DNA of 64,000 bases, taken from Streptosporangium roseum DSM 43021. GTDB taxonomy: Bacteria; Actinomycetota; Actinomycetes; Streptosporangiales; Streptosporangiaceae. Position numbers and translations under genes: made by a program. Shown here in pieces: positions 8,655 through 16,657 of this stretch. The stretch spans positions 9,982,001 to 10,046,000 of the forward strand of contig NC_013595.1 of NCBI RefSeq assembly GCF_000024865.1, in the 5' to 3' direction. Numbering within the stretch: the stretch's first letter is position 1; the number at the start of each line of letters is the position of its first letter. The notes beneath the pieces are model-generated. The model was not told where the DNA came from and did not search any database. It saw only the letters and a program-made list of their open reading frames with translations.

Positions 8655-9266
8655 GTGAAGACGATTACCCAGCGTGAGTTCCGCAACAACTCCGCGGCCG
8701 TCATGGACGCGGTGGAGGCGGGCGAGGCGGGCGAGGCGGGCGAGGTCTACCACATCACCCGCAACGGCATCGAGGTCGCCGAACTACGGCCCCTGGCCCG
8801 CAGACGGCGCCTGACCGCGGAGGAACTCACCGCCCGCCATCGCCGGTTACCGCGTGTGGACCACGAGCGCATGCGTCAGGAAGCCGACGAGTTCTTCGGC
8901 ACGGAAGATCGCGTCGGCGACGACAACGCTCCCCGGGGGCGCGACACAGGTCTCCGGCCCGGAGCGGCATCTACCCCCGGAGCACTCCATTACGAGTCAA
9001 GGGACGATCGTCCAGGACCGTCCACCGCTGTCTCCTGTGCCTGGCCAAGCGGGCGTTACGAGGCTCCTCAGTCCATCGGCGTCCAGGACCGTCCAGACCT
9101 GTTGTCAGCATCCGCGTTAGCAAGATCAGCATTTGTCGTCCCCCAGCTGTCCAGGGACGGCTACCGCTCACTGATCTTTAACTCGTGGGGTTTGGCGGCT
9201 TGGTGGCGTGAGGGAATCGGTGTGGGCATGCCCTGGTCATGCGGTATGCGCAGGGCGGCGGGCTGA
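8655..9266 (+). CDS. Phd/YefM-type antitoxin with aberrant C-terminal extension; partner toxin missing
   Basis: The first ~85 codons match the prevent-host-death antitoxin family: TITQREFRNNSAAVMDAVEA, then YHITRNGIEVAELRPLARRR and the acidic tail DEFFGTEDRVGDD. In intact modules this protein is ~85-90 residues, binds its own promoter through the N-terminus and neutralises a VapC/Doc toxin encoded next to it. Here the frame runs on to 9266 through sequence without protein character, and no PIN-domain toxin follows. The 3' end of the antitoxin and the toxin gene were probably lost in a rearrangement. The GTG at 8655 has only a weak ribosome site. An insertion of two GEA triplets (AGEAGEAGE) is also visible. 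Confidence 0.65.
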   Translation: MKTITQREFRNNSAAVMDAVEAGEAGEAGEVYHITRNGIEVAELRPLARRRRLTAEELTARHRRLPRVDHERMRQEADEFFGTEDRVGDDNAPRGRDTGLRPGAASTPGALHYESRDDRPGPSTAVSCAWPSGRYEAPQSIGVQDRPDLLSASALARSAFVVPQLSRDGYRSLIFNSWGLAAWWREGIGVGMPWSCGMRRAAG

Positions 9267-9505
9267 CCGCCGCACAACGGACCGGGCGAGAACGGGTACG
9301 GCTGCGCGCGGCGGAGCTGTTCGCACGGGAATGCACCGATGCGCAGGTGGCCAAGGAGTTGCGGGTCACCCGCGTGTCGGCGAACCGATGGCACCGGGCC
9401 TGGGCCACGGGCGGCGGCAAGGCGCCGGCTTCCAAGCAGGATCGCAGACTCCGACCGGACGACGATGAGCTTCACACAGTCGTAGGCGATCGACGCGACG
9501 GGTGA
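9239..9505 (+). pseudogene. N-terminal stub of an IS630-type transposase
   Basis: The 88-codon frame starts MRYAQGGGLTAAQRTGRERV and continues with a winged helix-turn-helix (DAQVAKELRVTRVSANRWHR), which matches the DNA-binding N-terminus of actinobacterial IS630-like transposases. Those run to ~350 residues with a DDE catalytic domain, which is absent here: similarity fades after about residue 68. It is not the same element as the complete IS at 12354-14096, whose transposase begins differently. Confidence 0.7.
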
Positions 9506-9658
9506 GTGAACCGCACGAGTGCGCGCAACGATCAGCGTGAACGTCTTCGCCGCGCCCCGGGCAGTGATCGCTCAGCCAAGGGAACACCGCCGGCACATGA
9601 CGTCCAGAGCAGGCGCCAAGCCTCCGCAGACTCCCGGTGCCCACTCTTCTCGCATATG

Positions 9659-9693
9659 TTTGAACGATAGTCCTAGTTGTACTATCGTTCAAA
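9659..9693. promoter_or_regulatory. Perfect TetR-type operator of the MFS/TetR operon
   Basis: A 13-bp perfect inverted repeat, TTTGAACGATAGT (9659-9671) and ACTATCGTTCAAA (9681-9693), is separated by 9 bases. It ends 23 bp before the MFS start and is the only regulatory-looking element ahead of that gene. The TetR protein encoded just downstream is the obvious ligand-responsive repressor. Confidence 0.75.
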
Positions 9694-9716
9694 TAATCTC
9701 ATCGAGGGAGGACGCC

Positions 9717-11246
9717 ATGCCAGAAGTCACGACCCGGCGTGCGGGAACGCGTGAGTGGGCGGGCCTGGGATTGCTGGGGCTGCCGACGGTGCTGCTCGGC
9801 CTGGATGTCACCGTGCTGTATCTGGTCTTGCCGAGCATGGCCGAGGCGCTGGACCCGTCGGCGACGCAGACGCTGTGGATCATGGACGCCTACGGGTTCT
9901 TCATCGCCGGGTTCCTCATCACCATGGGGACCCTGGGTGACCGGATCGGACGGCGTCGCCTGCTGGTGATCGGAATGGCCGCGTTCGCCGCAGTCTCTGT
10001 GCTCGCAGCCTTCGCCCCGAGTGCCGAGCTGCTGATTCTCGCCCGAGCGCTGCTGGGGGTCGCCGGGGCCACGCTGATGCCCTCGACGCTGTCGCTGATC
10101 TCGAACATGTTCACCGATGTGCGTCAGCGCGCGGTCGCGATCGGGGTCTGGGCGACGATGTTCGCCCTGGGCATGGCCGCCGGCCCCGTGGTCGGCGGCG
10201 CTCTGGTCGACACGTTCTGGTGGGGAGCGGCGTTCCTGCTCGCCGTCCCCATCGCGGCCGTCGTGCTGGCCGGGGCACGGGCGCTGCTGCCCGAGTATGC
10301 CGACCCGCAGGCGGGCCGCCTCGACCTGGCCAGTGTCGCCCTGTCGCTGGCCGCGATCCTGCCGGTGATCTATGCGATCAAGCACGCCGCAGCGTACGGC
10401 CTCGACCTCAGCACTGTGATCCTCGCTGTACTCGGCATCGTGGCCGGGGTGGTCTTCGTGCGTCGCCAGCGCGGCCTGGCCTCGCCGCTCTTGGATGTCA
10501 CGCTGTTCACGAGCCGGGCGTTCTCCGTGGCGCTGGCCGTACTGCTGATCGGACTGGTCGGGGTCGGCGGAACCATGTATCTGGTCACCCAGTACCTCCA
10601 GCTCGTCGAAGGCCTGACGCCGTTCGCGGCGGGCCTGTGGATGGGGCCGCCCGCGCTGGCGATGTTCGCCGCGGCGATCGGCGCACCGCTCATCGCCAGG
10701 CGGGTGCGTCCCGGCCTGGTCATGGCGATCATGCTCGGCCTCTCGGTGATCGGCTACGCGCTGCTGGCCACCGCGGGCACCGGGGATGCGGTGATGGTGG
10801 TGGCCGGGTTCGCGTTCGTCTACCTCGGCCTCGGCGCGATCGCCGCCCTCGGCACCGATATGGTCGTCGGCGCCGCACCGGCCTCGAAGTCCGGATCGGC
10901 CGCCGCGATGTCCGAGACCGTCCAGGAACTCGGCATCGCCGTCGGCGTGGCCGTCCTCGGCAGCCTCACCACCGCCCTCTACACCGCCCGCATGGCCACT
11001 CCTGTGGACGTCTCGCCCGAGATCGAGGGGCGTCTCACTGACAGCCTCTCCGGGGCGCTGTCGGTCGCCGATCAAGTGCCGGCCCAGGTGATGCAGGAAG
11101 CGCAGCGGATGTTCACCAGCGGGGTGAACATCGCCTCCGCCGTGGCCGGTGTCGCGATCGTCGCGGCGGCCGTGCTCTGCCTGACGGCATTACGGCACGT
11201 GCGTCCGCTTGGGGAGAATCAGCACGACGGAACGGATCAGCGGTGA
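9717..11246 (+). CDS. MFS multidrug efflux transporter, DHA2 (SmvA/QacA-like) family
   Basis: A 509-residue, 14-helix-type exporter. Motif D1 is seen as GLDVTVLYLVLPSMA in helix 1, motif A as GTLGDRIGRRRLL, and motif C as FALGMAAGPVVGGAL. The long hydrophilic stretch near the C-terminus (PVDVSPEIEGRLTDS) is the extracytoplasmic loop before the last helices, typical of QacA/SmvA. It likely expels cationic or hydrophobic drugs by proton antiport. GAGGGAGG at 9703-9710 lies 6 bases before ATG 9717. A perfect operator lies upstream and a TetR gene 36 bp downstream, so this is a self-contained drug-inducible efflux unit. Confidence 0.93.
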   Translation: MPEVTTRRAGTREWAGLGLLGLPTVLLGLDVTVLYLVLPSMAEALDPSATQTLWIMDAYGFFIAGFLITMGTLGDRIGRRRLLVIGMAAFAAVSVLAAFAPSAELLILARALLGVAGATLMPSTLSLISNMFTDVRQRAVAIGVWATMFALGMAAGPVVGGALVDTFWWGAAFLLAVPIAAVVLAGARALLPEYADPQAGRLDLASVALSLAAILPVIYAIKHAAAYGLDLSTVILAVLGIVAGVVFVRRQRGLASPLLDVTLFTSRAFSVALAVLLIGLVGVGGTMYLVTQYLQLVEGLTPFAAGLWMGPPALAMFAAAIGAPLIARRVRPGLVMAIMLGLSVIGYALLATAGTGDAVMVVAGFAFVYLGLGAIAALGTDMVVGAAPASKSGSAAAMSETVQELGIAVGVAVLGSLTTALYTARMATPVDVSPEIEGRLTDSLSGALSVADQVPAQVMQEAQRMFTSGVNIASAVAGVAIVAAAVLCLTALRHVRPLGENQHDGTDQR

Positions 11247-11282
11247 TGTGCTCGACTACCCTGGAACGCACAGGAGGGGAGC

Positions 11283-11864
11283 ATGAACGGCGAGAGCGAG
11301 CACATCGATGGGCGCAAGGCCCGGGGCAATAAGCGCCGCGCCGAGATCATCGACGCCACCCTCGCCATCGTCACGCGGGACGGTGCCGCGGGCGTCACCC
11401 ACCGCACCGTCGCCAAACAGGCCGGCATCACCACCAGCCTGAGCACCTACTACTTCGCCACTCTCGACGACCTGCTCGTCGCGGCCCTGTCCAGCGTCGC
11501 CGACACCTACACCACGCGCATCCGCCAGATCATTGACGGCCCCGGGGACAAGCTCCGTGACCTGGCCGAGCTGATCGTCGAATCCGCCGGTGCCGGCCGT
11601 GAACATGCCCTGGCCGAGCGCGAGCTGTCCACCCTGGCGGCTCGCCGCCCGGCACTGGCGCCCGTCGCCCGTCGTTGGCGGGAGAACATCGCCGAGCTCG
11701 CAGCCACCCTCACCGACGACCCCGAGGCCATCGCCGCACTCGTCGCCGCCTCCGATGGTCTGTGCACCGCCATCCTCATCGACAACGCCCCCGCCGATAC
11801 CGACTATGTCCACCGGATCCTGACCCGAGCCATCCACGCGCACCGCGATGCGGTCGTCTCTTGA
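11283..11864 (+). CDS. TetR family repressor of the upstream MFS pump
   Basis: A 193-residue TetR protein. The N-terminal DNA-binding domain reads RRAEIIDATLAIVTRDG and VTHRTVAKQAGITTSLSTYY, with the usual tyrosine-rich end of the recognition helix. The remaining ~130 residues are all-helical ligand-binding domain. AGGAGGGGA precedes ATG 11283. It lies in the same operon as the MFS gene, 36 bp downstream, and should bind the 9659-9693 palindrome. Confidence 0.92.
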   Translation: MNGESEHIDGRKARGNKRRAEIIDATLAIVTRDGAAGVTHRTVAKQAGITTSLSTYYFATLDDLLVAALSSVADTYTTRIRQIIDGPGDKLRDLAELIVESAGAGREHALAERELSTLAARRPALAPVARRWRENIAELAATLTDDPEAIAALVAASDGLCTAILIDNAPADTDYVHRILTRAIHAHRDAVVS

Positions 11865-12005
11865 ACGAGCTGACGGTGATCCACAGCCAGACTGAAGCAA
11901 GTCGAGCGGGACACCGTCACTGCCACGAGAGCAATCGCCGCCTGGCAGGCACCGTTCCCCATCGGACAGTGGCACCGGCTGGGAGCCCAGACCGCCGCGG
12001 GAACG

Positions 12006-12179
12006 TCACATCAGTCGGCCCGTCACCCTCGTCGCGTCCGAGGCGAGCGGATCAGGCTGCCGATTGCGCCGTCTCGCACCGCTCGCAGCACGGAGTTTCG
12101 TGATCTGCTGTCGTTGCTGCGCAATCCGCTCGGTGAGCTCATCGACCCACTCGCTCACAGCAGAGTGACCAGTCTCCAT
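12006..12179 (-). CDS. Small helical protein, 57 residues, coupled to an interrupted gene
   Basis: The frame begins METGHSAVSEWVDELTERIA and continues QQRQQITKLRAAS with an amphipathic, coiled-coil-like pattern and a basic tail. Its ATG overlaps the stop of the preceding minus-strand gene in a TGATG arrangement (shared base 12179), which is strong evidence for translational coupling. No family is recognised. The rest of the stretch 11865-12178 shows no other supportable gene. Confidence 0.5.
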   Translation of the reverse strand: METGHSAVSEWVDELTERIAQQRQQITKLRAASGARRRNRQPDPLASDATRVTGRLM

Positions 12180-12352
12180 CACCACTCCATGTCGGCGATC
12201 CGGTCCGCCTCGTAGGACATCGCATCCATGAAACTGTCGAAGTCATTTTCGGCCGCCTTGATGAGGCCGCGGAACCGGCTGTCGAAGCGGTAGTCCAGAC
12301 CTCCGGTGATCCAGGTGAGCGCGTTCTCAAGCACCCATTGATCAACCAGGCG
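12179..12352 (-). pseudogene. 3' fragment of an unknown gene cut by the IS630 element
   Basis: The minus-strand frame RRLVDQWVLENALTWITGG, then FRGLIKAAENDFDSFMDAM, ending ADMEW, has clear protein character up to the left end of the insertion element at 12354. The upstream codons belong to the element. The missing 5' part is not found on the other side of the element, where a plus-strand integrase fragment lies instead, so flanking DNA was also lost or rearranged. The family is not recognised. Confidence 0.5.
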
Positions 12353-12353
12353 T

Positions 12354-12368
12354 CTAGTGCTGTGACCG
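12354..12368 (+). repeat. Left terminal inverted repeat of the IS630 element
   Basis: CTAGTGCTGTGACCG; matches 14082-14096 inverted, 15 of 15. Confidence 0.85.
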
Positions 12369-12438
12369 GGATGGTCCACCGTGATCGGAAGGCGGCTCGC
12401 GGGACGAGCGCACGCGCAACGGCTGGTATTACTGGGGC

Positions 12439-12816
12439 ATGCAGGAAGAGACGGCACGCTCCGCGATCGACACGTTCATCTCCGCGTTTAACGCCTCGGA
12501 CGACAGCTATGTGACTGCCCTGCTCTCCCAGGCCCTGACCTCAGACGTGGTCTTCTGGGGGCCGTTGGGTCGCAGCGAAGGAATCGCGGCGGTCGAGCGG
12601 TTCGTGCTGGACATTCGGCGCCACCCGGCGGGGACCGGCACGATGGTGCGCTGCTCAGCGGTGGACATGCCTGACGAGTGGGCCCGGTACCAGTGGGTCT
12701 TCACTACGCCGGATGGAGGCCCCCGCCTGACGGGAACGGACGTCGTCCATCTGCGGCGGAGCCTCATCGACCAGGTCATCGTCTTTGCGGGGGAGATCGA
12801 GCCGTCCGCCTCCTGA
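12439..12816 (+). CDS. NTF2/SnoaL-like protein inside the IS630 element
   Basis: A 125-residue alpha+beta-barrel protein of the NTF2-like superfamily. It has an N-terminal helix (ARSAIDTFISAFNASDDS), the turn SDVVFWGPLG with the substrate-pocket pattern, and strands WARYQWVFTTPDGG and HLRRSLIDQVIVFAG. Members are ketosteroid-isomerase-like enzymes, cyclases or binding proteins, and the fold alone does not identify the reaction. It lies between the left inverted repeat and the convergent transposase gene, so it would move with the element. No strong ribosome site is seen, although ATG 12439 is the natural start. Confidence 0.75.
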   Translation: MQEETARSAIDTFISAFNASDDSYVTALLSQALTSDVVFWGPLGRSEGIAAVERFVLDIRRHPAGTGTMVRCSAVDMPDEWARYQWVFTTPDGGPRLTGTDVVHLRRSLIDQVIVFAGEIEPSAS

Positions 12817-12888
12817 GTCGTTCTTCTGTCGCTGTCCTTCTCGTGAACTTGTCCCTTTCGGCACTCCGGGGCTGCGGTTCGCGGTCGG

Positions 12889-14010
12889 TCAGGCTGCGGC
12901 GTTGAGGGGGCGTCCGCCCCAGCGGATGCCCTTCTCGCTGCGGATGCGGGCGCGTTCCTTGCGTTGGGCGGCAAGTACGTCGGGGTGGCGGGCGTTGGCG
13001 TTGCGCCAGCGCAGGTAGCGGTGCAGTGCCTGGGTTTGCGTGGGGTGGCTGCGGTGGTGGGAGTTGGCCAGGGTGAACTGCCGCAGCGGGCCGAAGTGGG
13101 CCTCGATCGGGTTGGCCCAAGATGCGTAGGTCGGGGTGAAGCACAGCTCGACCTTGTTCTTCTTCGCCCAGCGGCGGATGTCGGCGCCGGTGTGGGCGGA
13201 GAGGTTGTCCAGGATGATGTAGATCGGGGCGCTGTCGGGTCGGGCGGCACGGATCGACTTCAGCGCGGCCAGGGTGTTGGCGGTGCCCTTGCGGCGGCGG
13301 TTGACGCCCCACAGGCGGTCGTCGCCCACGGAGTAGCAGCCGTGGAAGTAGGTGACGCCGTGGGTGCGGCGGTAGGTCGCCGGCAGCCGGTTTGGCTTGC
13401 CCTGCTTCGCCCAGCAGGAGCCTGCGGTGGGCCGGATCCCCAACGGCCCGAACTCGTCGAAGGCGAAGACCCGGTCCGGGAAGCGGTCCAGAACCTGCTC
13501 GATCCGGTCGATCTTGGCGTCGCGATGAGGGTCGGGTGATTCCTTCCATGTCTTGGCGCGCTGGAAGGTGATGCCGCGGCGCCGGAGCAGGCACCGTAAG
13601 GCTTCACGGCCGATGCGGATGACACGTCCGTGCACTTCCCGCAGGTAGGCGGCGAGTTTGCGGATCGACCAGCGGGTGAAGGGCTGGCCGAGCCTGGTGG
13701 GGCGGGTGGTGGCCGTCCGGATGACGAAGTCCTCGTCGTCAGGGGTGAGCAGGCGGGGACGGCCTCCCGCCCACTGAGGGTCCAGGCAGGCCAGGCCGAT
13801 CTCGTTGAAGCGGTGGATCACGTCGCGCACGGTGTCCTCATCGGCCTGGACCAGCTGGGCGATCACCGGCACCCGGTTTCCGCCCGCCGAAGCGAGCAGC
13901 ATCATCGCCCGCCGGTAACGCACCGAACTCGTGCTGCCCCGGCGCACGATCTGCTTCAGCTTCCGCCCCTCCTTGTCGGTCAAGCTGCGTACACGGACAG
14001 GCTCAGCCAC
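12889..14010 (-). CDS. IS630 family DDE transposase
   Basis: A 373-residue transposase, full length. An N-terminal pair of helix-turn-helix units is seen (APVIAQLVQ-type segment VPVIAQLVQADEDTVRDVIH, then RRPRL-type arm GGRPRLLTPDDEDFV). The DDE residues lie in VFAFDEFGP (~185), YIILDNLSAH (~265) and NPIEAHFGPL (~300); the ~35-residue spacing between the second Asp and the Glu is as expected for this family. GTG 14010 is preceded by GGAGG with 4-base spacing; the ORF could extend to ATG 14046 but those residues lack family character. It looks intact and potentially active. Confidence 0.93.
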   Translation of the reverse strand: MAEPVRVRSLTDKEGRKLKQIVRRGSTSSVRYRRAMMLLASAGGNRVPVIAQLVQADEDTVRDVIHRFNEIGLACLDPQWAGGRPRLLTPDDEDFVIRTATTRPTRLGQPFTRWSIRKLAAYLREVHGRVIRIGREALRCLLRRRGITFQRAKTWKESPDPHRDAKIDRIEQVLDRFPDRVFAFDEFGPLGIRPTAGSCWAKQGKPNRLPATYRRTHGVTYFHGCYSVGDDRLWGVNRRRKGTANTLAALKSIRAARPDSAPIYIILDNLSAHTGADIRRWAKKNKVELCFTPTYASWANPIEAHFGPLRQFTLANSHHRSHPTQTQALHRYLRWRNANARHPDVLAAQRKERARIRSEKGIRWGGRPLNAAA

Positions 14011-14081
14011 CGCGCCTCCAGCGGTCGAATGGACGTCACCGCACATCCAACCGTCACGACCACCAACCCGGCGAACCTACG

Positions 14082-14096
14082 CGGTCACAGCACTAG
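14082..14096 (-). repeat. Right terminal inverted repeat of the IS630 element
   Basis: CGGTCACAGCACTAG, the reverse complement of 12354-12368. Confidence 0.85.
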
Positions 14097-14246
14097 CTCG
14101 TCTTGCTCGACCCGGGAGTGCCTCCGCACATCGTCCGGGAGATCGTCGGACACTCCGACATCGAGGTCATCATGACGATCTACGCCCATGTCTCCCTCGA
14201 CGACAAGCGCAATGCTCTCGGAAAGCTCGGTGATGCCCTCGGCTGA
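14097..14246 (+). pseudogene. C-terminal fragment of a tyrosine recombinase (integrase)
   Basis: Directly after the right end of the IS the frame reads LVLLDPGVPPHIVREIVGHS and then TIYAHVSLDDKRNALGKLGD, ending in TGA. This is the conserved last ~50 residues of a phage or plasmid-type integrase, with the GHS box and the nucleophilic tyrosine (TIYAH). The R-H-R part and the N-terminal arm-binding domain are missing. Nothing left of the IS restores them, so the IS insertion was accompanied by deletion or inversion. Confidence 0.85.
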
Positions 14247-14261
14247 CATCTCCCGTACATA

Positions 14262-14301
14262 AACGAAGCGTCCCGGAGGGGAATCTCCGGGACGCTTCGT
14301 T
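14262..14301. terminator. Strong bidirectional hairpin after the integrase fragment
   Basis: A perfect 17-bp inverted repeat (AACGAAGCGTCCCGGAG and complement) with a 6-base loop starts 15 bp after the integrase stop. No long T tract follows, but stem strength fits an actinobacterial terminator. Confidence 0.7.
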
Positions 14302-14624
14302 AATAGAGCCACTTTTCGCAATGACGGTGCCTGGTCGGCTCCGGCTCCTCACCGCGCAACAGCGCCAGTCGTACCCGCTGTCGGGCCTTACGCTCCGCGA
14401 GGTTGGCGTCCTCACCGATACCTGAATAGGTCCCGCCCACATCATGTCCGAAACGGCGCCCATCCTGCGCCTGCAAACAAAGCGGCATCGTGCTGTCCGT
14501 CCTGCTCACACTCTCATGATCCTGTCCCTAGGCAGGATCGTCCAGAGCACGAAAGATCACCGGCAAGAGATCCGAGATTGGGGCAGCAGAGCCGTTGCTG
14601 TCAGCGTTGCTGTCACTGGAGATC
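14302..14624. other. Stretch without a supportable gene
   Basis: A 70-codon minus-strand frame (14300-14509) has some protein character (EDANLAERKARQRVRLALLR) but no ribosome site or recognised family, and it runs into the terminator hairpin. It may be another remnant of the mobile DNA to the left. Confidence 0.3.
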
Positions 14625-14655
14625 AAAAAAGCCCCGAACGATGATCGTTCGGGGC
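14625..14655 (-). terminator. Rho-independent terminator of the tRNA cluster
   Basis: GCCCCGAACGAT / ATCGTTCGGGGC hairpin (14631-14655). On the minus strand it is followed by six T residues (complement of 14625-14630). It lies 22 bp beyond the 3' end of tRNA-Phe, so it ends the minus-strand tRNA transcript. Confidence 0.85.
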
Positions 14656-14676
14656 GTCTTTCCTGCTCAGCTGCTG

Positions 14677-14750
14677 TGGTCAGGGGCGGGGTCGAACCGC
14701 CGACCTTCCGCTTTTCAGGCGGACGCTCGTACCGACTGAGCTACCTGACC
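14677..14750 (-). tRNA. tRNA-Phe (GAA)
   Basis: A full cloverleaf on the minus strand: acceptor GGTCAGG/CCTGACC, D-arm GCTC..GAGC, anticodon stem TCCGC/GCGGA with loop CTGAAAA (anticodon GAA), T-arm GGCGG-TTCGACC-CCGCC, discriminator A. CCA is not encoded. Confidence 0.97.
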
Positions 14751-14778
14751 TAGGTGGTGGATCGAACACCTACCAGAG

Positions 14779-14853
14779 CGGTCCTGACGGGACTTGAACC
14801 CGCGACCTCCACCTTGACAGGGTGGCGAGCACTCCAAACTGCTCTACAGGACC
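14779..14853 (-). tRNA. tRNA-Asp (GTC)
   Basis: Acceptor GGTCCTG/CAGGACC, anticodon loop CTGTCAA (GTC) on a CACC-type stem, T-loop TTCAAGT, discriminator G as expected for tRNA-Asp. CCA is not encoded. Confidence 0.97.
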
Positions 14854-14959
14854 TTGCTTGGTCGGAAGTTTTCGCTTCCGTCCTTCTTGCCTTGCTTAGC
14901 TTACCAGTTCTTCGGAGGTCTGCGACCTGCCGTTTCCCTGGCGAGCGACTGCCCGGCCG

Positions 14960-15032
14960 TGCCCCCAACGGGATTCGAACCCGTGTCGCCGCCTTGAAAG
15001 GGCGGTGTCCTAGGCCACTAGACGATGGGGGC
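14960..15032 (-). tRNA. tRNA-Glu (TTC)
   Basis: Acceptor GCCCCCA/TGGGGGC, anticodon loop CTTTCAA (TTC) with stem CCGCC/GGCGG, T-loop TTCGAAT, discriminator A. The order Glu-Asp-Phe on one strand is a usual actinobacterial tRNA cluster. Confidence 0.97.
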
Positions 15033-15124
15033 TCGGAATTCTCATTCCGTTCCGTTGCCGTCTTCCGCTGGAGACCTCTGAAGCATAGGGGACTTTTGCC
15101 CCGATGCCAAAGCGGCTTCCCGGC

Positions 15125-16624
15125 TTAAGGCGACGTGGTGCCGCTGGCCGATCCCGTCGGAGACGGGACGGACGTTGGCCCAGGAGAAATTGTACGGCCA
15201 GGCTCGGTCTCAACGTGACGTTCGATCTGAACCGACTGCTCTCCGAGCCCTCCCAGGGTGATGTCGTCCCAGGCCTGGAGGCGATGCGTCTTGCGATCGA
15301 AGTACAGAACCGAGGCCGCGACCGGGGTCGGCTCGTCGTGTTCCAGGGCGCGCAGGCCGGCGCCGCCGGTGGAACCCTGGACCAGGAGGCGGGTGCCGGA
15401 GGGCAGCAGTTCGGTGGATCGCTCGTGGGAGTGGCCGGCGAGGATCATCGGGACCCTGCCGGAGAACTCCCGGGCGATCGTCGGGTCGTGCACCGCCACG
15501 AGGTCCACCGGCTCGAAGGCCTGGCCGAGCCGCGTGGAGTGGGCGCGCCCCAGGGCGGCGAGGGACTCGGGGTCGGAGTCGACGGCCACGGACTTGTCGG
15601 GGGTGAACCGGGGGTCGCCCAGGCCGTAGATGCGCAGCCCCGCCACGGTCTTGGCGGAGTCGTCGAGGACGACCGCCCCCTTCTGCTTGGCCACGGCCCG
15701 CTGGGTGGCCTTGGAGTCGTGATTGCCCCTGACGAAGACGTACGGCACGCCGAAGCTGTCGATCTCCTCGACGAACTTGTCCTCGGGGCCGGTCCCGTGG
15801 TCGGTCAGGTCGCCGGTGTCCACGATCACGTCGATCTTGAACTGGGCGGTGACCGAGTGCATGAGATTCCACGCGATGGGGCTGAGATGGATGTCGGAGA
15901 CGTGCAGCACCCGGATCGACGCGGGATCGGAGTCGTAGACCGGCAGGGCCGAGACCGTGTCGTACAGCTGGGAGACGTTGTTGACCAGCTTGGCCAGCTG
16001 GACCCGGTAGGACTCGAACTTGGTCACGATCGACTCGGCGTCGCCGACCAGGGAAGGCGCCCCGGCGAGCAGGCCGGTGTATTTCGGCTCCACCACCGAG
16101 TCGGGCCGGAACGTCAGGGCGATGGCGGCGCCCGTACCGGTCATCAGGACGGCGGCGCTCAGCAGGCCCGCCAGGGCCGGGCCCGGGCGGTGGAAGACGA
16201 TCAGCGAGGCGATGAGGGCGCCCGCCAGGCCGCAGAGGGCGGCGCGCAGGATCAGCGTCCTGACGCCCTCGCTGAGCTCCTTCTCCAGCAGGGCGGGGAG
16301 CTGGTCGGAGAACCGGGGATCCTCCAGCAGCGCGCCGGCCCGGGTGGTGTTGATGTTCTCCAGGGTGATGCGCAGGCCGACCGGGGCGTTGTGGGTGTCG
16401 AACAGGAGCGTGCCCAGCGGGTGCGCGTCCACGACGGTCTCCCCCGCCCACGACGGCTCCGCGGACATGCCGATCTCGACGGGTCCGACGGCGGCGCGCA
16501 CCGGGCCGCCGAGCGCGATGCCCAGCCAGGCTCCGCCCACGGCCACGAGCAGGACCGCCACCGCGCGCGAGATGCGCCCCGTCGCGAACCGGCGAAGTCT
16601 CTGAGTCCAGTCTGTGAAATCCAT
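15125..16624 (-). CDS. Membrane-anchored metallophosphoesterase
   Basis: A 499-residue protein. The N-terminus has a hydrophobic segment (VAVLLVAVGGAWLGIALGG) and further membrane segments around 130-185. The calcineurin-like phosphoesterase domain follows, with the metal ligands in order: VSDIHLSP (~245), DTGDLTDHG (~275), RGNHDS (~300) and AGHSHE (~396). These bind two metals and hydrolyse phosphomono- or diesters, probably outside the membrane. The C-terminus is a Pro/Ser/Thr-rich tail. ATG 16624 gives the membrane start; the gene is divergent from the metallopeptidase gene. The substrate is unknown. Confidence 0.9.
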   Translation of the reverse strand: MDFTDWTQRLRRFATGRISRAVAVLLVAVGGAWLGIALGGPVRAAVGPVEIGMSAEPSWAGETVVDAHPLGTLLFDTHNAPVGLRITLENINTTRAGALLEDPRFSDQLPALLEKELSEGVRTLILRAALCGLAGALIASLIVFHRPGPALAGLLSAAVLMTGTGAAIALTFRPDSVVEPKYTGLLAGAPSLVGDAESIVTKFESYRVQLAKLVNNVSQLYDTVSALPVYDSDPASIRVLHVSDIHLSPIAWNLMHSVTAQFKIDVIVDTGDLTDHGTGPEDKFVEEIDSFGVPYVFVRGNHDSKATQRAVAKQKGAVVLDDSAKTVAGLRIYGLGDPRFTPDKSVAVDSDPESLAALGRAHSTRLGQAFEPVDLVAVHDPTIAREFSGRVPMILAGHSHERSTELLPSGTRLLVQGSTGGAGLRALEHDEPTPVAASVLYFDRKTHRLQAWDDITLGGLGEQSVQIERHVETEPGRTISPGPTSVPSPTGSASGTTSP

Positions 16625-16657
16625 GCGGCTCCCCCTTACCCGAAAACACGGGGCACA

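Larger units (their letters stand above)
12354..14096. mobile_element. Complete IS630-family insertion sequence with a passenger gene
   Basis: The ends are 15-bp perfect inverted repeats, CTAGTGCTGTGACCG at 12354-12368 and its reverse complement at 14082-14096. The TA inside each CTAG is consistent with the TA target duplication of IS630/Tc1-mariner elements. At ~1.74 kb it is longer than usual for the family (~1.1-1.2 kb) because ~520 bp with an NTF2-like gene lies between the left end and the transposase. Confidence 0.8.

Noticed and set aside
14631..14655. Hairpin beside tRNA-Phe as an attachment site
   Set aside because: It has the form of a terminator (stem plus T run on the minus strand) and no repeat of tRNA sequence is present nearby.
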